From: Styela clava
Lineage: Eukaryota; Chordata; Ascidiacea; Stolidobranchia; Styelidae
Assembly: GCF_964204865.1 (NCBI RefSeq)
Contig: NC_135263.1
Coordinates: 14,305,426-14,369,425 of the forward strand
Reading direction: 5' to 3'
Length of the DNA stretch: 64,000 bases
The translations under genes and the position numbers were made by a program. This document shows, piece by piece, positions 1 through 11,916 of this stretch. Each line of letters starts with the position of its first letter. Position 1 is the stretch's first letter. Under the pieces are notes generated by a model. It was not told the origin of the DNA. It saw only the letters and a program-made list of their open reading frames with translations, and did not search any database.

Positions 1-29
1 AATTTCATAACTATAAACCTTGTTTTCAG

Positions 30-101
30 AGAGAGTTAAATGAAGCAGCAATGGCTTGTTCCTTGCAAAATAAGGAGGCTTGCATGATGTGTAGTGGTTG
101 A
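30..101 (+). CDS. RRM1: Last exon of ribonucleoside-diphosphate reductase large subunit
   Basis: A TTTTCAG acceptor ends at 29, and the exon runs open to a TGA at 99-101. The 23 encoded residues end in AAMACSLQNKEACMMCSG. The large subunit of class I ribonucleotide reductase in animals ends in a very similar tail (AAMVCSLENRDECLMCGS in human, from memory of the family). The tail's C-x-x-C pair is the mobile redox-active thiol pair that re-reduces the active site after each reduction of an NDP to a dNDP. Here the pair is CMMC. The rest of the gene lies left of the window. Only the tail is visible, so the call rests on this short but distinctive match. Confidence 0.75.
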   Translation, partial: RELNEAAMACSLQNKEACMMCSG

Positions 102-1194
102 GTGGCACACTGTGATATTATGGTAATATAACCTTGTTTTTAGCGAGTTATTTTAATTTGGAAATAACTGTTTTAGAATATGGAATAGAAACTTTTTGAT
201 AGAAAGTTTCTGTGCATGTTAAAAATAACCATTCAAACACTTTTGGGTTCAGATTGTGAATATGAGTTCTCGGCTGGCCTAAAATTTGTGGTTACTTTCG
301 GATGCAATGAGATCAAAATTTTCAACATTGAGGAGCCTTCATTTTTTCCTGAAATAGAAATGGGTTATTGCATGGGAGGCGTATTTTTGTTTTTTTGCGC
401 TTGTGGAAATCTTTGGGTCAAACAAACTAGAATTGGAACGTTCGACTGACTTCCAATGTGTGGTAGTTTTTTTTTCTGACTGCCTAGATTTCCCTGACTT
501 GCTTTCTGGAGTGAGGACTAATCACACCAAATTGTATGCAATATAATGCCTAGAGAAGTATGGGTATTGATTACTTGTGTGAAATTTAAAACTGAATTCA
601 TGCTAGAATATTGTTTTCTCTTTAGGTGCACTTATTGTTCTCGTCGACTTCACTGCTTTGAAAAAGGATTTTTGCTCTCAGGTCTCTTCCATAATTGCTC
701 TGTATCATCTAATCTCACTCGGTTACTCGTGGACCGAAATTAAATCTTGTTTAAAAAACGAGATTTGTAAGTTGTTTATTGTATAATACTGCCCTTTGTT
801 TTGTATGTTATGTTTGTTTTTCTTCTTTTTGTTTTGTAACTTTGTGTTCTTGTGACTGTTATAAACCTTGCAAGGAAATATAATCAACTAAAATATCTAG
901 TCTGTTATAGGTATGATTATATCCGGATTATTTTAGAAGGGAAAGATACTGGTCACCGACGATTATGACAAGATGATTTAAGTTACTGGAACTGAATATA
1001 TCGTTTGTGTTTCGGTACGCGCTAAACAGGGCCGATTAACGCAAGTTAATTCGAGCTAATAACGATAAAAACATATACTAAGAGAAAAGACTAGGCATAA
1101 AAATACCTTGGTTTACAGTAGGGGCGCAAAAACCGGCGACCGGTCGATTGTGGTCGCGGCAGCTCTGATCACCTACGCTGGTTCGGATAGTATT
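102..1194. other. Non-coding stretch after RRM1
   Basis: This should hold the RRM1 3' UTR and then AT-rich spacer. I see no convincing coding exon; the short open frames have no splice or codon support. A GC-richer patch lies at about 1120-1190, just before the SINE copy. Confidence 0.4.
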
Positions 1195-1345
1195 TTGCAT
1201 ATTTATCCCGGGGGAGAAAACTGCTTAATCATATGGCTAACCACGGAGGAAAATGCAGAACTCTTCGCTATCGTAGGGTAGTTCACGTAAACGCTGGTCG
1301 GTTTCGGCCTCCATCACCACCTGGGCGAGAGGTCGTGAGTCATAA
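1195..1345 (-). repeat. SINE fragment, minus orientation
   Basis: Reversed and partial copy of the dispersed SINE whose fullest copy is at 34482-34758. Shared blocks are the ATATTTATCCC(GGG) tail, TTAATCATATGG followed by CTAACCACGG, and a GTTCACGTAAAC / CTGGTCGGTT block. The middle part (ATGCATCTGAAA region) is deleted. Confidence 0.6.
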
Positions 1346-3282
1346 GATTAAGCCGTCAAAAATCTAACTATTAGGTACGACTTATATACTTTGATATTAG
1401 TATGGAATTCCTGTTTGATTTTGTTAAAAAGGTAGTTTCTTCGAATCAAAGGAGATGACAATTCGCTGGACAGGTTGAATACTCAACGCTAAAATTATAG
1501 CAGGTAAAACTTTCGTTCTTTTCGGAAGCACTTATCGACGCGAAGAATCATTTTCAAAAATTAACTACTTGAAAAAAGTACAAACCTCGATTGTTGAGCG
1601 CTAACATGGAATTGGAACTAAGAATAATGGTATCCAGCACGTTGAAAACGATATGCCAACATACAAGAACATGGAGGTCCTTAATTATCCTGACTATGAT
1701 CAGAACTTTATTCAGTAAACTCGTTAATAAATGCATCACTTCATTATATTGTCAGTGATATCAATTTTATAGTTACCAGACCTCGTTAACCCTTTCGTTA
1801 GTTTTGTTGTTCCTCAACAACAAATACATTTGATGTGATTGGTTGGCCCACATACCCACTAACCTATCAAACGCGCCCGCTGACTACAACATGTAACACG
1901 CGCGTTTTGGTGACCTTCATAGTTTAATATTGTCTTGGCAAGTTTAGAAACAAGTGGGTTAAAGTTTTTTTTAATGCAGATCGGAAATTGAGCATGTGTG
2001 ATTTCGTACGATAACCTAATTATTGAAGATAATAAAAAATATGGCCGTGGTTGGTAGTTATAGTTCTGGAACAATGATGGAATCGTTTGCTTTACATTGC
2101 TTTGGTAATAGAATAATTGACTCATGTCTAAATGTTGTTGAAAAACTGCTTGAAATTTGAAAAAAAATGTTTTTTACTTCTTTTTTAATTTTGTAGAAAA
2201 TTTTCGTCATTTATTGAAAATCAGGTAATGGGTCTTGTATCTTGCATTCACCAAGACAAGTATTGAAAGCATTATATTAAATGCTGGAATTCGAATGCGC
2301 CAGTGAGAAAAACTTGCGTTACATGCAGGGACGTGTCAAACTTTTTTGCAACCCGGGGCGAGTTTCTCATTGTAATGCCCCTCATACCTAACTTCAAAAA
2401 TAATAAGAGATATAAACAAATTATAGATTTTGTTATACATGAGTATAAATCAATCAATGATCAATAAACAGTGAAATATTTGTATTATTATTATTTCAAT
2501 CATCTAACTAAGCAACAAACTCACCCATAAATCATGCTTCCCGGGGCGGCTGCCCCTATTGCCCCTATGGCGATGATAAATCTTGCTATGCACTTGATTT
2601 TTACCATTGTGAACTTGGAATAGGGTTGGGCATTTTAAATCAAATAGTAAATTTTTGGAATCGGTCAGACGAAAATTTGGAATCGCCGCCATCTTTTTCT
2701 TGTTTACTAAAGATCTAGGTCGGTCATTGCGAGGGGTTTATTGTTGAAACAGGTTTCTTATTCTGTATGAACACAAAACCAGCTGCCTGAATTATGAAGT
2801 GTATGTTTTCGGTAATTCAATAAAAAAGTCGCATTCAATTACCAATCTTTCAAGTATTCGAGATTGGATTTGAAAAATATTCGATTCAATTCTGAAACCA
2901 CTAAGTATTTGAAAATGCCGTGCTCAAATTGCGAACAAATGTTTATGGAATTATTAGTAGCAGCATATATATCTATGAGTGAGCGACGCATGTCCTTATC
3001 TTTGCATTAACTTTCCTTTCTTCATAGTAACGTTTTAAACCTTATTTTAGGTTTTGTCTGCTTTCCCGAAGTTTCTGTTAATATGTCATTGTATTTATCT
3101 GGGTAAATATTGCCTTTCCTTTTGAAAGAGGTTTCAAAATAAACTATGTCTATATATTTATTAATCCCTTGACTTGGACCGGTTTTAAAGACACTTTTTT
3201 ATCGTTAAAAATTGTCGCTTTTGCCGATTGGTTGTTACCGATGGAATGGTTTTTATACTCATAAAATGATGGGAGAACTTAC
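1346..3282. other. Intergenic DNA with degraded repeats
   Basis: No supported gene. Two GC-rich patches at about 2330-2385 and 2540-2590 are full of GCCCC/GGGGC words in an otherwise AT-rich setting and look like decayed DNA-transposon ends, but I cannot define element borders. Confidence 0.35.
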
Positions 3283-3365
3283 AGCGCTCATCCTGTCCCC
3301 GTAGATGGGGGTGACTTGGTCCCGCAGTAGCTTGCCCCGGTTGTCAAAATGACCACGCGCCGCCA
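3283..3365 (-). CDS. Orphan coding-like exon
   Basis: On the minus strand, an 83-nt segment is bounded by an ATTCCAG acceptor and a GCT|GTAAGT donor. One frame is open and reads (in two pieces) AARGHFDNRGKLLR then DQVTPIYGDRMSA. Its third codon positions are G/C-rich, quite unlike the surrounding AT-rich DNA. I could not find partner exons nearby on the same strand and do not recognise the protein. It may be an exon of an otherwise undetected gene, or a fragment carried in by a mobile element. No function is assigned. Confidence 0.35.
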
Positions 3366-3950
3366 CTGGAATTATATATATATGATAAATCTGCGAGGCA
3401 ACAAAAAAGACGATTCGTATATTGGCGCTTTTCCCATGAGCCTAGTCCAACACATATATATGTGCCACAGTAAAGATCAGTATCTGAAAATAATTACATG
3501 GACGATGTTCGGAGAGTATAGCAAACACTGAAGGTGTTTATTTTTTGATATTCTGTCGTCCATGCATCGATTTTGAACTGCGTGCAAGAGCGGGTAATCA
3601 TTAGAAAAATCAATTGAATCGGTGCCCATTTGAGTCTCTTATTGCAAAACCTCCACCATTATCTAGAAAAGAACTGGTACGACAATCGTTAACAATGTCC
3701 CCATCTTATCCAGACTATTCCGTCGATCTCAATCTAGCGATATATATATATATTTGAACATTTCTATCAATAAGAAAAAATCTGTAGAAGCGGATTTTGC
3801 TCGCTGTGTTGGCAAGTATAGCAAACATTTATGATTGATTATGATTTATGAAATTTCGTTGTAAAATTGATCCATGTTAGTGTTCATTATTAGTAGTTTC
3901 ATTGCAGTAATGGGGATTTTAAAAAATTCACTCATCCCCTTTCTTTCGTG

Positions 3951-4325
3951 ATGTTGTTCCCGAACAACGTCACAGAACTCGACGATGACGTCATCATTTT
4001 CAGTATATATGCTATTGACATCGTAAATACTTCATTCCAATACAAAAATAAATTTTTCGTTGTGAGCGAAAAAGTCATGAATGAAAGGGTTAATATAACT
4101 CAACCTCACTACTCATTATACATAAGCGCGGTAGGCATTCTATTCGGTAGTCTGGAAACTCAAGAGCCAAAGTATTACCTGAAACCATATTTTGATAATT
4201 GTAGTTCATATACCGGTATAGACATTACACAGTATTCGGATAGCAATACACTTAAATCACATATCTGTAATCAAACTTGGTTCGACAAGATATACTTCTT
4301 CGATCGCCTACGGCTACTTTGGTGA
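3951..4325 (+). CDS. Hypothetical 124-residue open reading frame
   Basis: An ATG-initiated frame of 124 codons with mixed composition and several N-x-S/T sites (NVT, NTS, NIT, NCS, NQT). It has no clear signal peptide or membrane segment and matches no family I know. The length is only moderately unusual for AT-rich DNA. There is no splice evidence and no neighbouring exon that joins in frame. It could be a real single-exon gene, one exon of a larger gene, or chance. Confidence 0.25.
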   Translation: MLFPNNVTELDDDVIIFSIYAIDIVNTSFQYKNKFFVVSEKVMNERVNITQPHYSLYISAVGILFGSLETQEPKYYLKPYFDNCSSYTGIDITQYSDSNTLKSHICNQTWFDKIYFFDRLRLLW

Positions 4326-4843
4326 CGTCACATGCCCTCCGGTAGACAGCTACAAACCAAATCTATTGAAATTTGTTTTTGGCTAAGATTCCTGATCTTG
4401 AAAAGTGCGTTTGAGCGTTGTAGGCGAAGATTAATTCAACGGGCATATGTACTGTACAATACTGTCCTGTCTGTTGCATTACAGAATAAACGTCGGTTCG
4501 TGATTTTACTAACGTTAGCTTTTCCTGACATTTTTCCAAATGTAGAATAAAGTTGTAAAATATTCAGAAAGTATAGTTTTGAGTGGGGCTTTTTTCAAAT
4601 TTGGGAACGGTAGGATTTATGGTGGCTTAGAATCTTTCATTAAAATGCACTCACGGACTATGGACAAAATATTTAAAATGAATGTTACAGAAAAGTATTT
4701 AATTTTTAGAATTGAAAGTGAATAATTATAAGTATAAAGGTATAAATATCGAACGTATTGGTACGAACATCGATGTCAGTAAGTTACTAATTTAACATAT
4801 TTTACATACATATTCTAGGTTATATCAATTCAAGAACTACGAC

Positions 4844-6186
4844 ATGCGTCTAGCAGAATATTTTATAATATTATTATTATGTTATACAAAATATCTACAA
4901 GCTGACAAAACTGCTAAACAAATCAATAAAGTATATTCTGATGAACTGAGATATTCAAATGAGCAAATATTTTTACACGAAAGAACAAAAAGGAGTAATC
5001 AAGGCAAAAACCAACCCACCGGTAGGTATTCGTTCCGTTTTGTTTCATTCAACTCTAGATAATTATCCAATTAGAAAAAAATTTCAATTTTAAACGCAGG
5101 TCACAACACAACAGTTTCAAGAAATAAACCTGCTTCATCTAATGCGGATTGTCGTCCGTTTAAATCGTGCGAAATATGCGGGAAAAGGGAAGATTGTGTT
5201 TGGTGTGATAATGATAAATTGTAAGTAAAAATATGAGAACTTTGCAGATGATTTTCTGAAACCTCCAAAATGTTTACTGTAGTCTTTGCTGTTTATAGGT
5301 GTCGCTAACGAAATATAATGTTTAACCAATGTCACCACTTTTTAGATGTAAATATGTACCACAGGGACATTTGTTTTTCACCAGCAAGGAATGCAAATCA
5401 AAATATGGTATGTGGTCGGGAGTGAGATGGGGATTCTGTACATTTGATTACAAAACTGTAGCTATAACGATTGCAGCAGTAGGTAAGTCACCAACCTTAC
5501 CTTTTAAAATCCGTCAAATCGAACACGGCTCTTCTCAAATTCTTAATATCTTTTCCCCATTTTGACAAAAGTTGAATCTAATTCTCACAAAACATTAAAT
5601 AGCGTAACAATTCTAAAAAATATTTTTTCTTTTACTTTCAGTACTCGTAGTCATTATTCTACTATGTTGCTATCTTGTCAAATTCTGCAGATGTATTTCT
5701 GATTTTTTCTATTATTTGTGTTGCTGCTGCTGTTGTTCAAGTGATGGTGAGTATATTTTATTTGGGTTCGAAAGGCACCATTAGATAAATTTATGTCGTA
5801 GGATACATGTGATAAATTATGTAAAACAAATTTCGTTTTTTCAGATATTGACTAGACTAGAACATTCTTAACAATATCATTATTCAATGGTGTAGATTTT
5901 TGTAGCCCAGATAACCAGGCACATTTCTATATTTGCGATTAACCGAGTGTTGCCAAAAAGAGCCAATTTCGAGTGTAATTTATAGAAAGTAACCAAACAA
6001 GGAAATTCAGCACATCATTTATTCACAGATTCGTCAAGGAGAGAAGAGCGGAGGTTGAAGCGAATTGAAATGCAAATGGAAAGACAATCCAGGAGGCAAG
6101 AGTTGTTGTTAAAACTAGGTTTGAAAACGAATACTCCATATGGATCAACCCAAGGATATTCAATATTTGAAAATACACCAATATAG
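4844..6186 (+). CDS. PTTG1IP: PTTG1IP-like PSI-domain membrane protein
   Basis: Five exons join in frame: 4844-5021, 5100-5220, 5346-5482, 5642-5746 and 6029-6186, giving 232 residues. All introns are GT..AG. Order of parts: a signal peptide (MRLAEYFIILLLCYT); a polar linker; a PSI-type cysteine module (CRPFKSCEICGKREDCVWC, later ECKSKYGMWSGVRWGFC); one membrane span (VAITIAAVVLVVIILLCCYL); a six-cysteine run (LCCCCCCSS); then a highly charged coiled-coil tail (SSRRERRRLKRIEMQMERQ) ending in GYSIFENTPI. This is the layout of PTTG1IP (PBF), a type I protein that in mammals carries securin into the nucleus. Human PTTG1IP is shorter (about 180 residues) but has the same CCCCCC run, charged tail and NPYxxFENN-like end. 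The cysteine run is a likely palmitoylation site (inference). The upstream start is supported by the signal peptide. Confidence 0.9.
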
Positions 6187-6252
6187 CAGCCCCTTCATAT
6201 TTACTTTTGTATATATTTGGTAATGAAAAATGATATAACAGTATTATATGAA

Positions 6253-6258
6253 AATAAA
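6253..6258 (+). promoter_or_regulatory. Poly(A) signal of the PTTG1IP-like gene
   Basis: AATAAA lies 67 bases after the stop codon, a normal distance for a short 3' UTR. Confidence 0.6.
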
Positions 6259-7436
6259 TTATTTGAAAGTCGGAAATACAGTACTACTCATTTCAATGCG
6301 TGTATGGAGTTTTTGACTACAGACTATTGAGCAATAGTGAAACACTGAAAAGCATTAGGAGTTTCACATTTTCTCATGATAGTTTTCATATCGAAGACAA
6401 TTTTAGAATAGTCCATTATGATGCCTAACTACATGGAGATTTTATGGGTCGTTCGTCAATGGTATTATGGTATATTTTTACGTTGAATGAGCCAAGTGGT
6501 TATTTTACTCGTACCGACGCGGTCTAATGAAAACGTCAGATTTCCAATTCAACCATGCATATTGTGGATTAAATATTAGATAGACCCATATTTTGACGAT
6601 TGAGTCTGTAAAAAGAAGGCTGTGTTTAGGGCTACATGAGCAGAGCAGTAGTTTATTTAATATATATATAATTTATGTATATATACTTGAAGAAATGTTC
6701 ATCTTATATACTGAATGACATTGGAATAAATGAAGAGGGCATTTAATTAGGGCTAGCTTGTCATGAGCTTTCCATTGACGGAAAAGTCTCTTCCCATGAA
6801 ATGAAATATTCTTTTTCGCAAAATCTAAAACAATTTTTTATGTTTCACTTAACAACGCATCATGTTTGACCAATGCCTTCAAAATGAATTCGACTTTTAT
6901 TATCACATGATCTGTACACTCGATACCGACTCAAGTGCACTCAACCGTTTGTACGAGCAACGAAACACTGGGTTAATTTTGGGTAATTTCTGTAGTCGTA
7001 AGACGAAGTCATTATAGGCTATGACTTGAGAAGAGATTTTGAAGTCTCATTATGGAGCAATGTTAGCGACGCGTATTTTGACTTTGCAGCGATAAAATTC
7101 TATTATGATTATTAAATCTACTTGAAGTTGTCCTTTTCGGTTTATTCGGTTTGAGATTTCAATACTTAATTCAACAGCATTGGAAGTAGACAGCAATTTC
7201 CTTTTTCAATAAATTGATGAATCAATCTCGGTTGACAACAAAACGTGTCCTTTTTCCAAGTCTACACTTGACTAGAGTAGACAATAAAAATATGATAACC
7301 CCATTCCTTCAGACATCAGCAAACCAAGTTCATATTTTCAGTATTAGTGAAATAATAAAATTTTCCATTTCTGTTTAAAAATACTGGTAAAAAGGTAGAG
7401 AACAATTTTCAAATCAAGTTGCTAGAGTCATATATA
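6259..7436. other. AT-rich spacer
   Basis: No open frame with splice support and no recognisable repeat. It separates two plus-strand genes and should hold the promoter of the second. Confidence 0.4.
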
Positions 7437-8146
7437 ATGTCATTCGACAATATAAATAACGAACTGGAGAAAGTTGTCGGGTTTCGACTGGATGATATAG
7501 GAAAAATCGACCCTTTTAAGGTATTTATTGTCAACCATTTTTTATAGGTATTATCAATTAAATTACCTCGACTCAAATAGGTATTTTGGTCTCCAGGGTC
7601 ACATGTATATTATTCTAAAGACTTCTGACGTTGAGTAAGCAGCCCGTTGCACGTTGATTATCAAAATTCCTTTTTCCTTTTTGTATTGTTATGATACATA
7701 CGAGAAAAGCAGACCGATTCTATTCTTTATAACAGGATACTTACAGCATTGTCTGGTTCTGCATTTTCGTTGGATTCATTGGGACTGTTGTGATTCTTAT
7801 TGGCATTGCATGTCTGTATAGTATTTGTGATTGTCTATGGTAAGAAAATATTAAACTGATATACTTTTGTCATTATCCATATTTCCATTGTTCTTTGGTA
7901 TCATTCTGTGGTTTCTAACCTTCTCACAAAACTCATTATCAGTAAGCAATATATTTTAAATTTAGATCACATTTGAATATTACTGTTTTCAGTGCATGTT
8001 GCTGCAAAAAGAGAAGAAGAGTGGGAGAGAGAAATATTGATCAAGGGCACGACAATATTGCGATGGAGCATGTGGAAATTCCCACTAAAAAGCCCCGAAA
8101 AAATGTAAAATCAGCCCAAGCACCACCACCACCTTATCGGCCTTAA
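7437..8146 (+). CDS. Small single-pass membrane protein with C-terminal PPPY
   Basis: Three exons join in frame: 7437-7520, 7736-7839 and 7993-8146 (113 residues). The first 28 residues are polar (MSFDNINNELEKVVGFRLDD...), so there is no signal peptide. Residues about 32-54 form one membrane span (SIVWFCIFVGFIGTVVILIG). The span is followed by a cysteine cluster (CDCLCACCC), a KKRRR basic patch, and a C-terminus APPPPYRP. A PPxY motif binds WW domains, typically of NEDD4-family ubiquitin ligases; this suggests an adaptor role at membranes, by inference only. Cysteine clusters next to a span are often palmitoylated. I do not recognise the family; WBP1/VOPP1-type proteins share the general layout but not the sequence. 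The start codon is the only upstream ATG that joins in phase. Confidence 0.7.
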
Positions 8147-8233
8147 CATGACAGCAACAGGACTTCACAAAATTTGTTTCGTGTATATATATATATCTTT
8201 TCAACTCCAACTTTCATATTTTTCACCTGCTTG

Positions 8234-8493
8234 CAGTGGCGTATCTACATAAAATTGCGCTCATGGCAAAATTTGAAAATGCGCCCTCCTTGATAGTTAG
8301 TTCACAATTTATAATGACACTCATGGAAATGAGTGAATTGTACGGTATTATTTGAGTAAAACTACGAGTTTGAGTTATTACCAATTCGAAATTATTTTAT
8401 TGAAACATTTAACGATTAAAACTTTTTTTGCGCCCCTGTCCAAACGGCGCCCATGGTACAAGCCATGGCTGTCACACTCTAGATACGCCACTG
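8234..8493. mobile_element. hAT-type MITE, 260 bp
   Basis: Terminal inverted repeats CAGTGGCGTATCTA (left) and its exact reverse complement (right) enclose 260 bp with no open frame. The element is flanked by a perfect 8-bp target duplication CCTGCTTG (8226-8233 and 8494-8501). An 8-bp duplication and CAGTGGCG-type ends are characteristic of hAT transposons; the element is non-autonomous. Confidence 0.88.
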
Positions 8494-8501
8494 CCTGCTT
8501 G

Positions 8502-9701
8502 CCCTGGTTGTTACACTAGTGAGTGGCGTATAAAAGAAGTTGTTTAATTATAGAATATTTAATGCGATTGTGAATTGATTGTATGCTAATATTGTTCGAT
8601 ACCATTCTGGTCGATTCACTGGAAACCCCCTTTCAGAAAAACAGTCATAATTTTAATTTTCTTAGTTTTTTTTATGTATATTAAAACAAAGAACAACATA
8701 ATAAGTATTGCTTTGATACGCATGCTGATGTTGGGACGAAGTTTCAGTGAATGACATGAAAAGGAATAGGGGTATTTTCATGATTTTTTCATAAAAAAAA
8801 GACTGATGAAATAGGGTAATCAATATTGATAATTTTTGTCATCAAGAGTCTGTTACCACCCAATACAAATAACATGAATAAATAGTTCACAGGTTCAACA
8901 TTTTTGACTCTCACTATGTTTTAAAAAAAATCGGACTAATCGCCATGCTGATTTTGAAATATGAATTGATGATGGGCTAGCAAAATAGTCCCGGTTACAA
9001 AATATCTTGAGGTTTTTGGAGTTCTAGAACATTGAGCAGAATCGTTATGTTAGTCGTTGAGCAGAATCGAAGTTGGCTGAAAAGCTGTGTTTCAGATAAT
9101 CAAGGAGTCAAAAATGTTAAAATAAATATCCGACAGAACTCCGGACTATAGTATGCCCAGTTAGCAAGCAGTTACCCCACCGAAGGCGATCGATCAAATC
9201 GTTACAACTTCTTTATGTTTTTGGTGACGGTGTTTTGGGATTTCTGTGCAGGCCTACCAGTATTTTGTCATAAGTTAGGAAGTAGGAGTTTCAAAATATC
9301 GGGTACCGTCCTTTTAAACCCAACAGAGCGTGATATCGCTATTAGTAAAGCTAGACGAGGAGCAACCCATTCAGCCATTGGCTGTGACCTCTAATTCCTG
9401 AATTTCAGTAATTACAGAATTAAAGTTAATTGATGCAGTAACCGTAATATAGTTAATACCGTAATAACTGCACAGTTAAAACAGAGTTACGGTACCGGTA
9501 GGTAGTACGGTACGGAGTTACAATGTTACCTATGTTCATTCAGTAATTACTGAATTATAATTTTTTCACACAATGACAATCTGTATCCAGATATCATATC
9601 AAAAACTTGTTGCCTGAGAATTATCTTATTGCCACACTATTTCAATATTATTGCAGAATCATTTTCTTGATTTGTATTAAACAAGGTATACTGATTAAAT
9701 C
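8502..9701. other. AT-rich spacer
   Basis: No supported coding exon. Around 9410-9560 there are several related TAATTAC / GTTACGG words, possibly decayed subterminal repeats of a DNA transposon, without definable ends. Confidence 0.35.
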
Positions 9702-10055
9702 ATGTTACAAAAACAAACTTATTTAGTCTTTCTGTGTTTTGTGGCATTCTCTTATTCGGTAAATGGCAAAAGTGTTGTGTATTCTGGGACAACGTCTTCA
9801 ACATCTACAAACAATACAAAGGAATCTTATCGCATGCCTGGATATCTTATTGGTGTTATAATTTTGAGCATAATACTTGGTGCTGTGTTGATCTACAAAA
9901 TATACAAGCATGTCTCTACAAAGCAAATAAGAGTTCCATGCTGTGTTGAAGGTCCTCAACCAAGTAGTTTACAACGAAGAGACACAAACAAACCATTGAT
10001 AAGATCTGACTCAACTTCTTCTGGCGGAAGAGATGGAAGCATCTATAAACGTTGA
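9702..10055 (+). CDS. Small type I membrane protein of unknown function
   Basis: A single exon of 117 codons. A signal peptide (MLQKQTYLVFLCFVAFSYSVNG) is followed by a short serine/threonine-rich luminal part (SVVYSGTTSSTSTNNTKESY, one N-x-T site). A membrane span comes next (YLIGVIILSIILGAVLIYKI, about residues 48-67). A basic cytoplasmic tail of about 50 residues carries a CC pair, RRDTNKPLIRSDSTSSGG and ends YKR. The RSDSTSS stretch is a likely phosphorylation region. I do not recognise the family. The single-exon structure and clean topology make it likely to be a real gene, although intronless small ORFs can mislead. Confidence 0.6.
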   Translation: MLQKQTYLVFLCFVAFSYSVNGKSVVYSGTTSSTSTNNTKESYRMPGYLIGVIILSIILGAVLIYKIYKHVSTKQIRVPCCVEGPQPSSLQRRDTNKPLIRSDSTSSGGRDGSIYKR

Positions 10056-11530
10056 GGGACAATTAGTATTCAATTTTAATTATTGTGCACATTTTTCTGT
10101 AATTTTAATTTTTTTGATGATTAATTGAATTGTAGATTTTTGATTTGTTTTTAGACTCGTGGTTTTATATATAGAAATTAAAATTTGCGATAGCAAAAAA
10201 TTACCTCTTAAAAACATACAATTTCATTCAAATACAAAATGATTTATGTACGTTATTTTATGAGTGCTAATAACTAGTAGATTTTTATTAGCTATTGTCA
10301 GTTTTCGGTTGGTACATTAGTAACAATTCATTCATTTGCAAATCAAGTAATTTTCTGCAGTTACATACAAACATTTTCTGAGAAGGTGCTTGTTTGTTAT
10401 GCAATATGAATTTCTCTGTTAAGTTATGTATGTGCTCATTAGCCAATATTATAATTTAAACTGATAATAGTGAATGGCACACTTCAAAGTAGTTGCTTGT
10501 CCAACTATGTTACTGTAATATACTTCATTGTTGTTTTTAAGCAATTTTTTGGTAGCTGAACACTTCCACTGAAAATGGGTGCATATCAATTCGAAGTTGC
10601 AATTTTATTTATTATAGTTTACCAACTGTATGGATTATATTTCGAATTCAAACATAGGTTTTGCTTCTTTTCACACTACCTATTTTAGTTAAGTTTATTT
10701 GTACCATTCACTGTTATCTTTTTCTCAAATTTTGTTTTTTGAGACCAAACAGTTTGAGCTCTGGGTATCTTAAAAATACACAAATTTCTGCCTATTTGAA
10801 ATCATCATTTGATTTTTGAATATTTTACTTGGCATTCTATACACTTCCGATGCCGCACCAATGATATCTAGTTTATTGATGTGAATACTAGTATATTGTT
10901 TATTCTGAACCAATTGCTTTGTATTTGATGCAGAATTACATGAAGTTACTAAAATATTAAATGAATTAGTGGCTAGATCTCTCCATTTATTTCACTGTGA
11001 CATTGCATGCAATTGATGTATTTTTTATATGGTTTTCTGCATTCTTGGCAATACCGAGTCACCATGAAAATCCAATCTAAAAGGTTTAGGCCTGTCTTAT
11101 CCATCCCTTATCATATATACCCATTCGAATGTTTTATATCAATCGTGTGTGAATGTAAAATCTTGCTTGTGGTAATTTGCTTTGAATTTCATATTATCTG
11201 TAATTTTTATTTTATTAATTTTTTTTTATTGTATAACACTGCAGTGTTACCTTTTCGTTTGCACCACCATCATATATGCTTTGCTTTAATTACTACAGTA
11301 CATAGTTTGTTGCCAATTAATAAAAATCTAAAATTGTAAAACATGTTTCGACAATTTGTATGATATTCATACAGTGTAGTAGTATGGTTGGGTCTGGGAG
11401 ACTTCAGTCTATTCTTATTCTGTTTAGATTAATCCAAGAAGCCAGGGATGACTGCCTAAACCACTCCCCTCTGCTTGCCTTGCCAATGGTTATTATCACA
11501 GTTTAAAAGGAGACGTACATCTGGACAAGA
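10056..11530. other. AT-rich DNA, probably 3' UTR then spacer
   Basis: No supported exon. A 110-codon frame at 11007-11339 is hydrophobic low-complexity translation of T-rich DNA and is not called. Confidence 0.4.
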
Positions 11531-11538
11531 ACATAGTG

Positions 11539-11916
11539 CAGGGGTCGGCAACCTTTTGTCGCTCGCGGGCCGCACATACTTTTAGAAAGTTGAAAAACCG
11601 AACGAATGGTATTTTTTATAATAAAAATCAAGCAATGATATATCTCTCGAATAGAATATAGATTTATTTCCTCATTGAATCTCATAAAATTCCATTTGAA
11701 TAATTTCAGCGCCATTGAACCCTTTGCACATCAGCATCAACTTTTTTGCGTTTTGTTGCCATTTGCTTAATTATAATTAAATTATATGCTCATTAAACGA
11801 GTAATTGTGAAATATATAATAGTTAGGTTATAATATAATCTAATATATTCGTCAAAACGGATGTTTTGTTACTATAAGCAAGTGAAGCGTCGCGGGCCGT
11901 AGGTTGCCGACCCCTG
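11539..11916. mobile_element. hAT-type MITE, 378 bp
   Basis: Ends CAGGGGTCGGCAACCT (left) and AGGTTGCCGACCCCTG (right) are exact inverted repeats of 16 bp. The element is flanked by a perfect 8-bp duplication ACATAGTG (11531-11538 and 11917-11924). CAGGGGTCGGCAA-type ends are those of hAT elements of the Charlie kind. The interior is AT-rich with no transposase frame. A subterminal CGCGGGCCG word is mirrored near both ends. Confidence 0.88.

Noticed and set aside
11007-11339. A 110-codon plus frame
   Set aside because: It is a translation of T-rich DNA, rich in Phe/Ile/Tyr, with no conserved feature.
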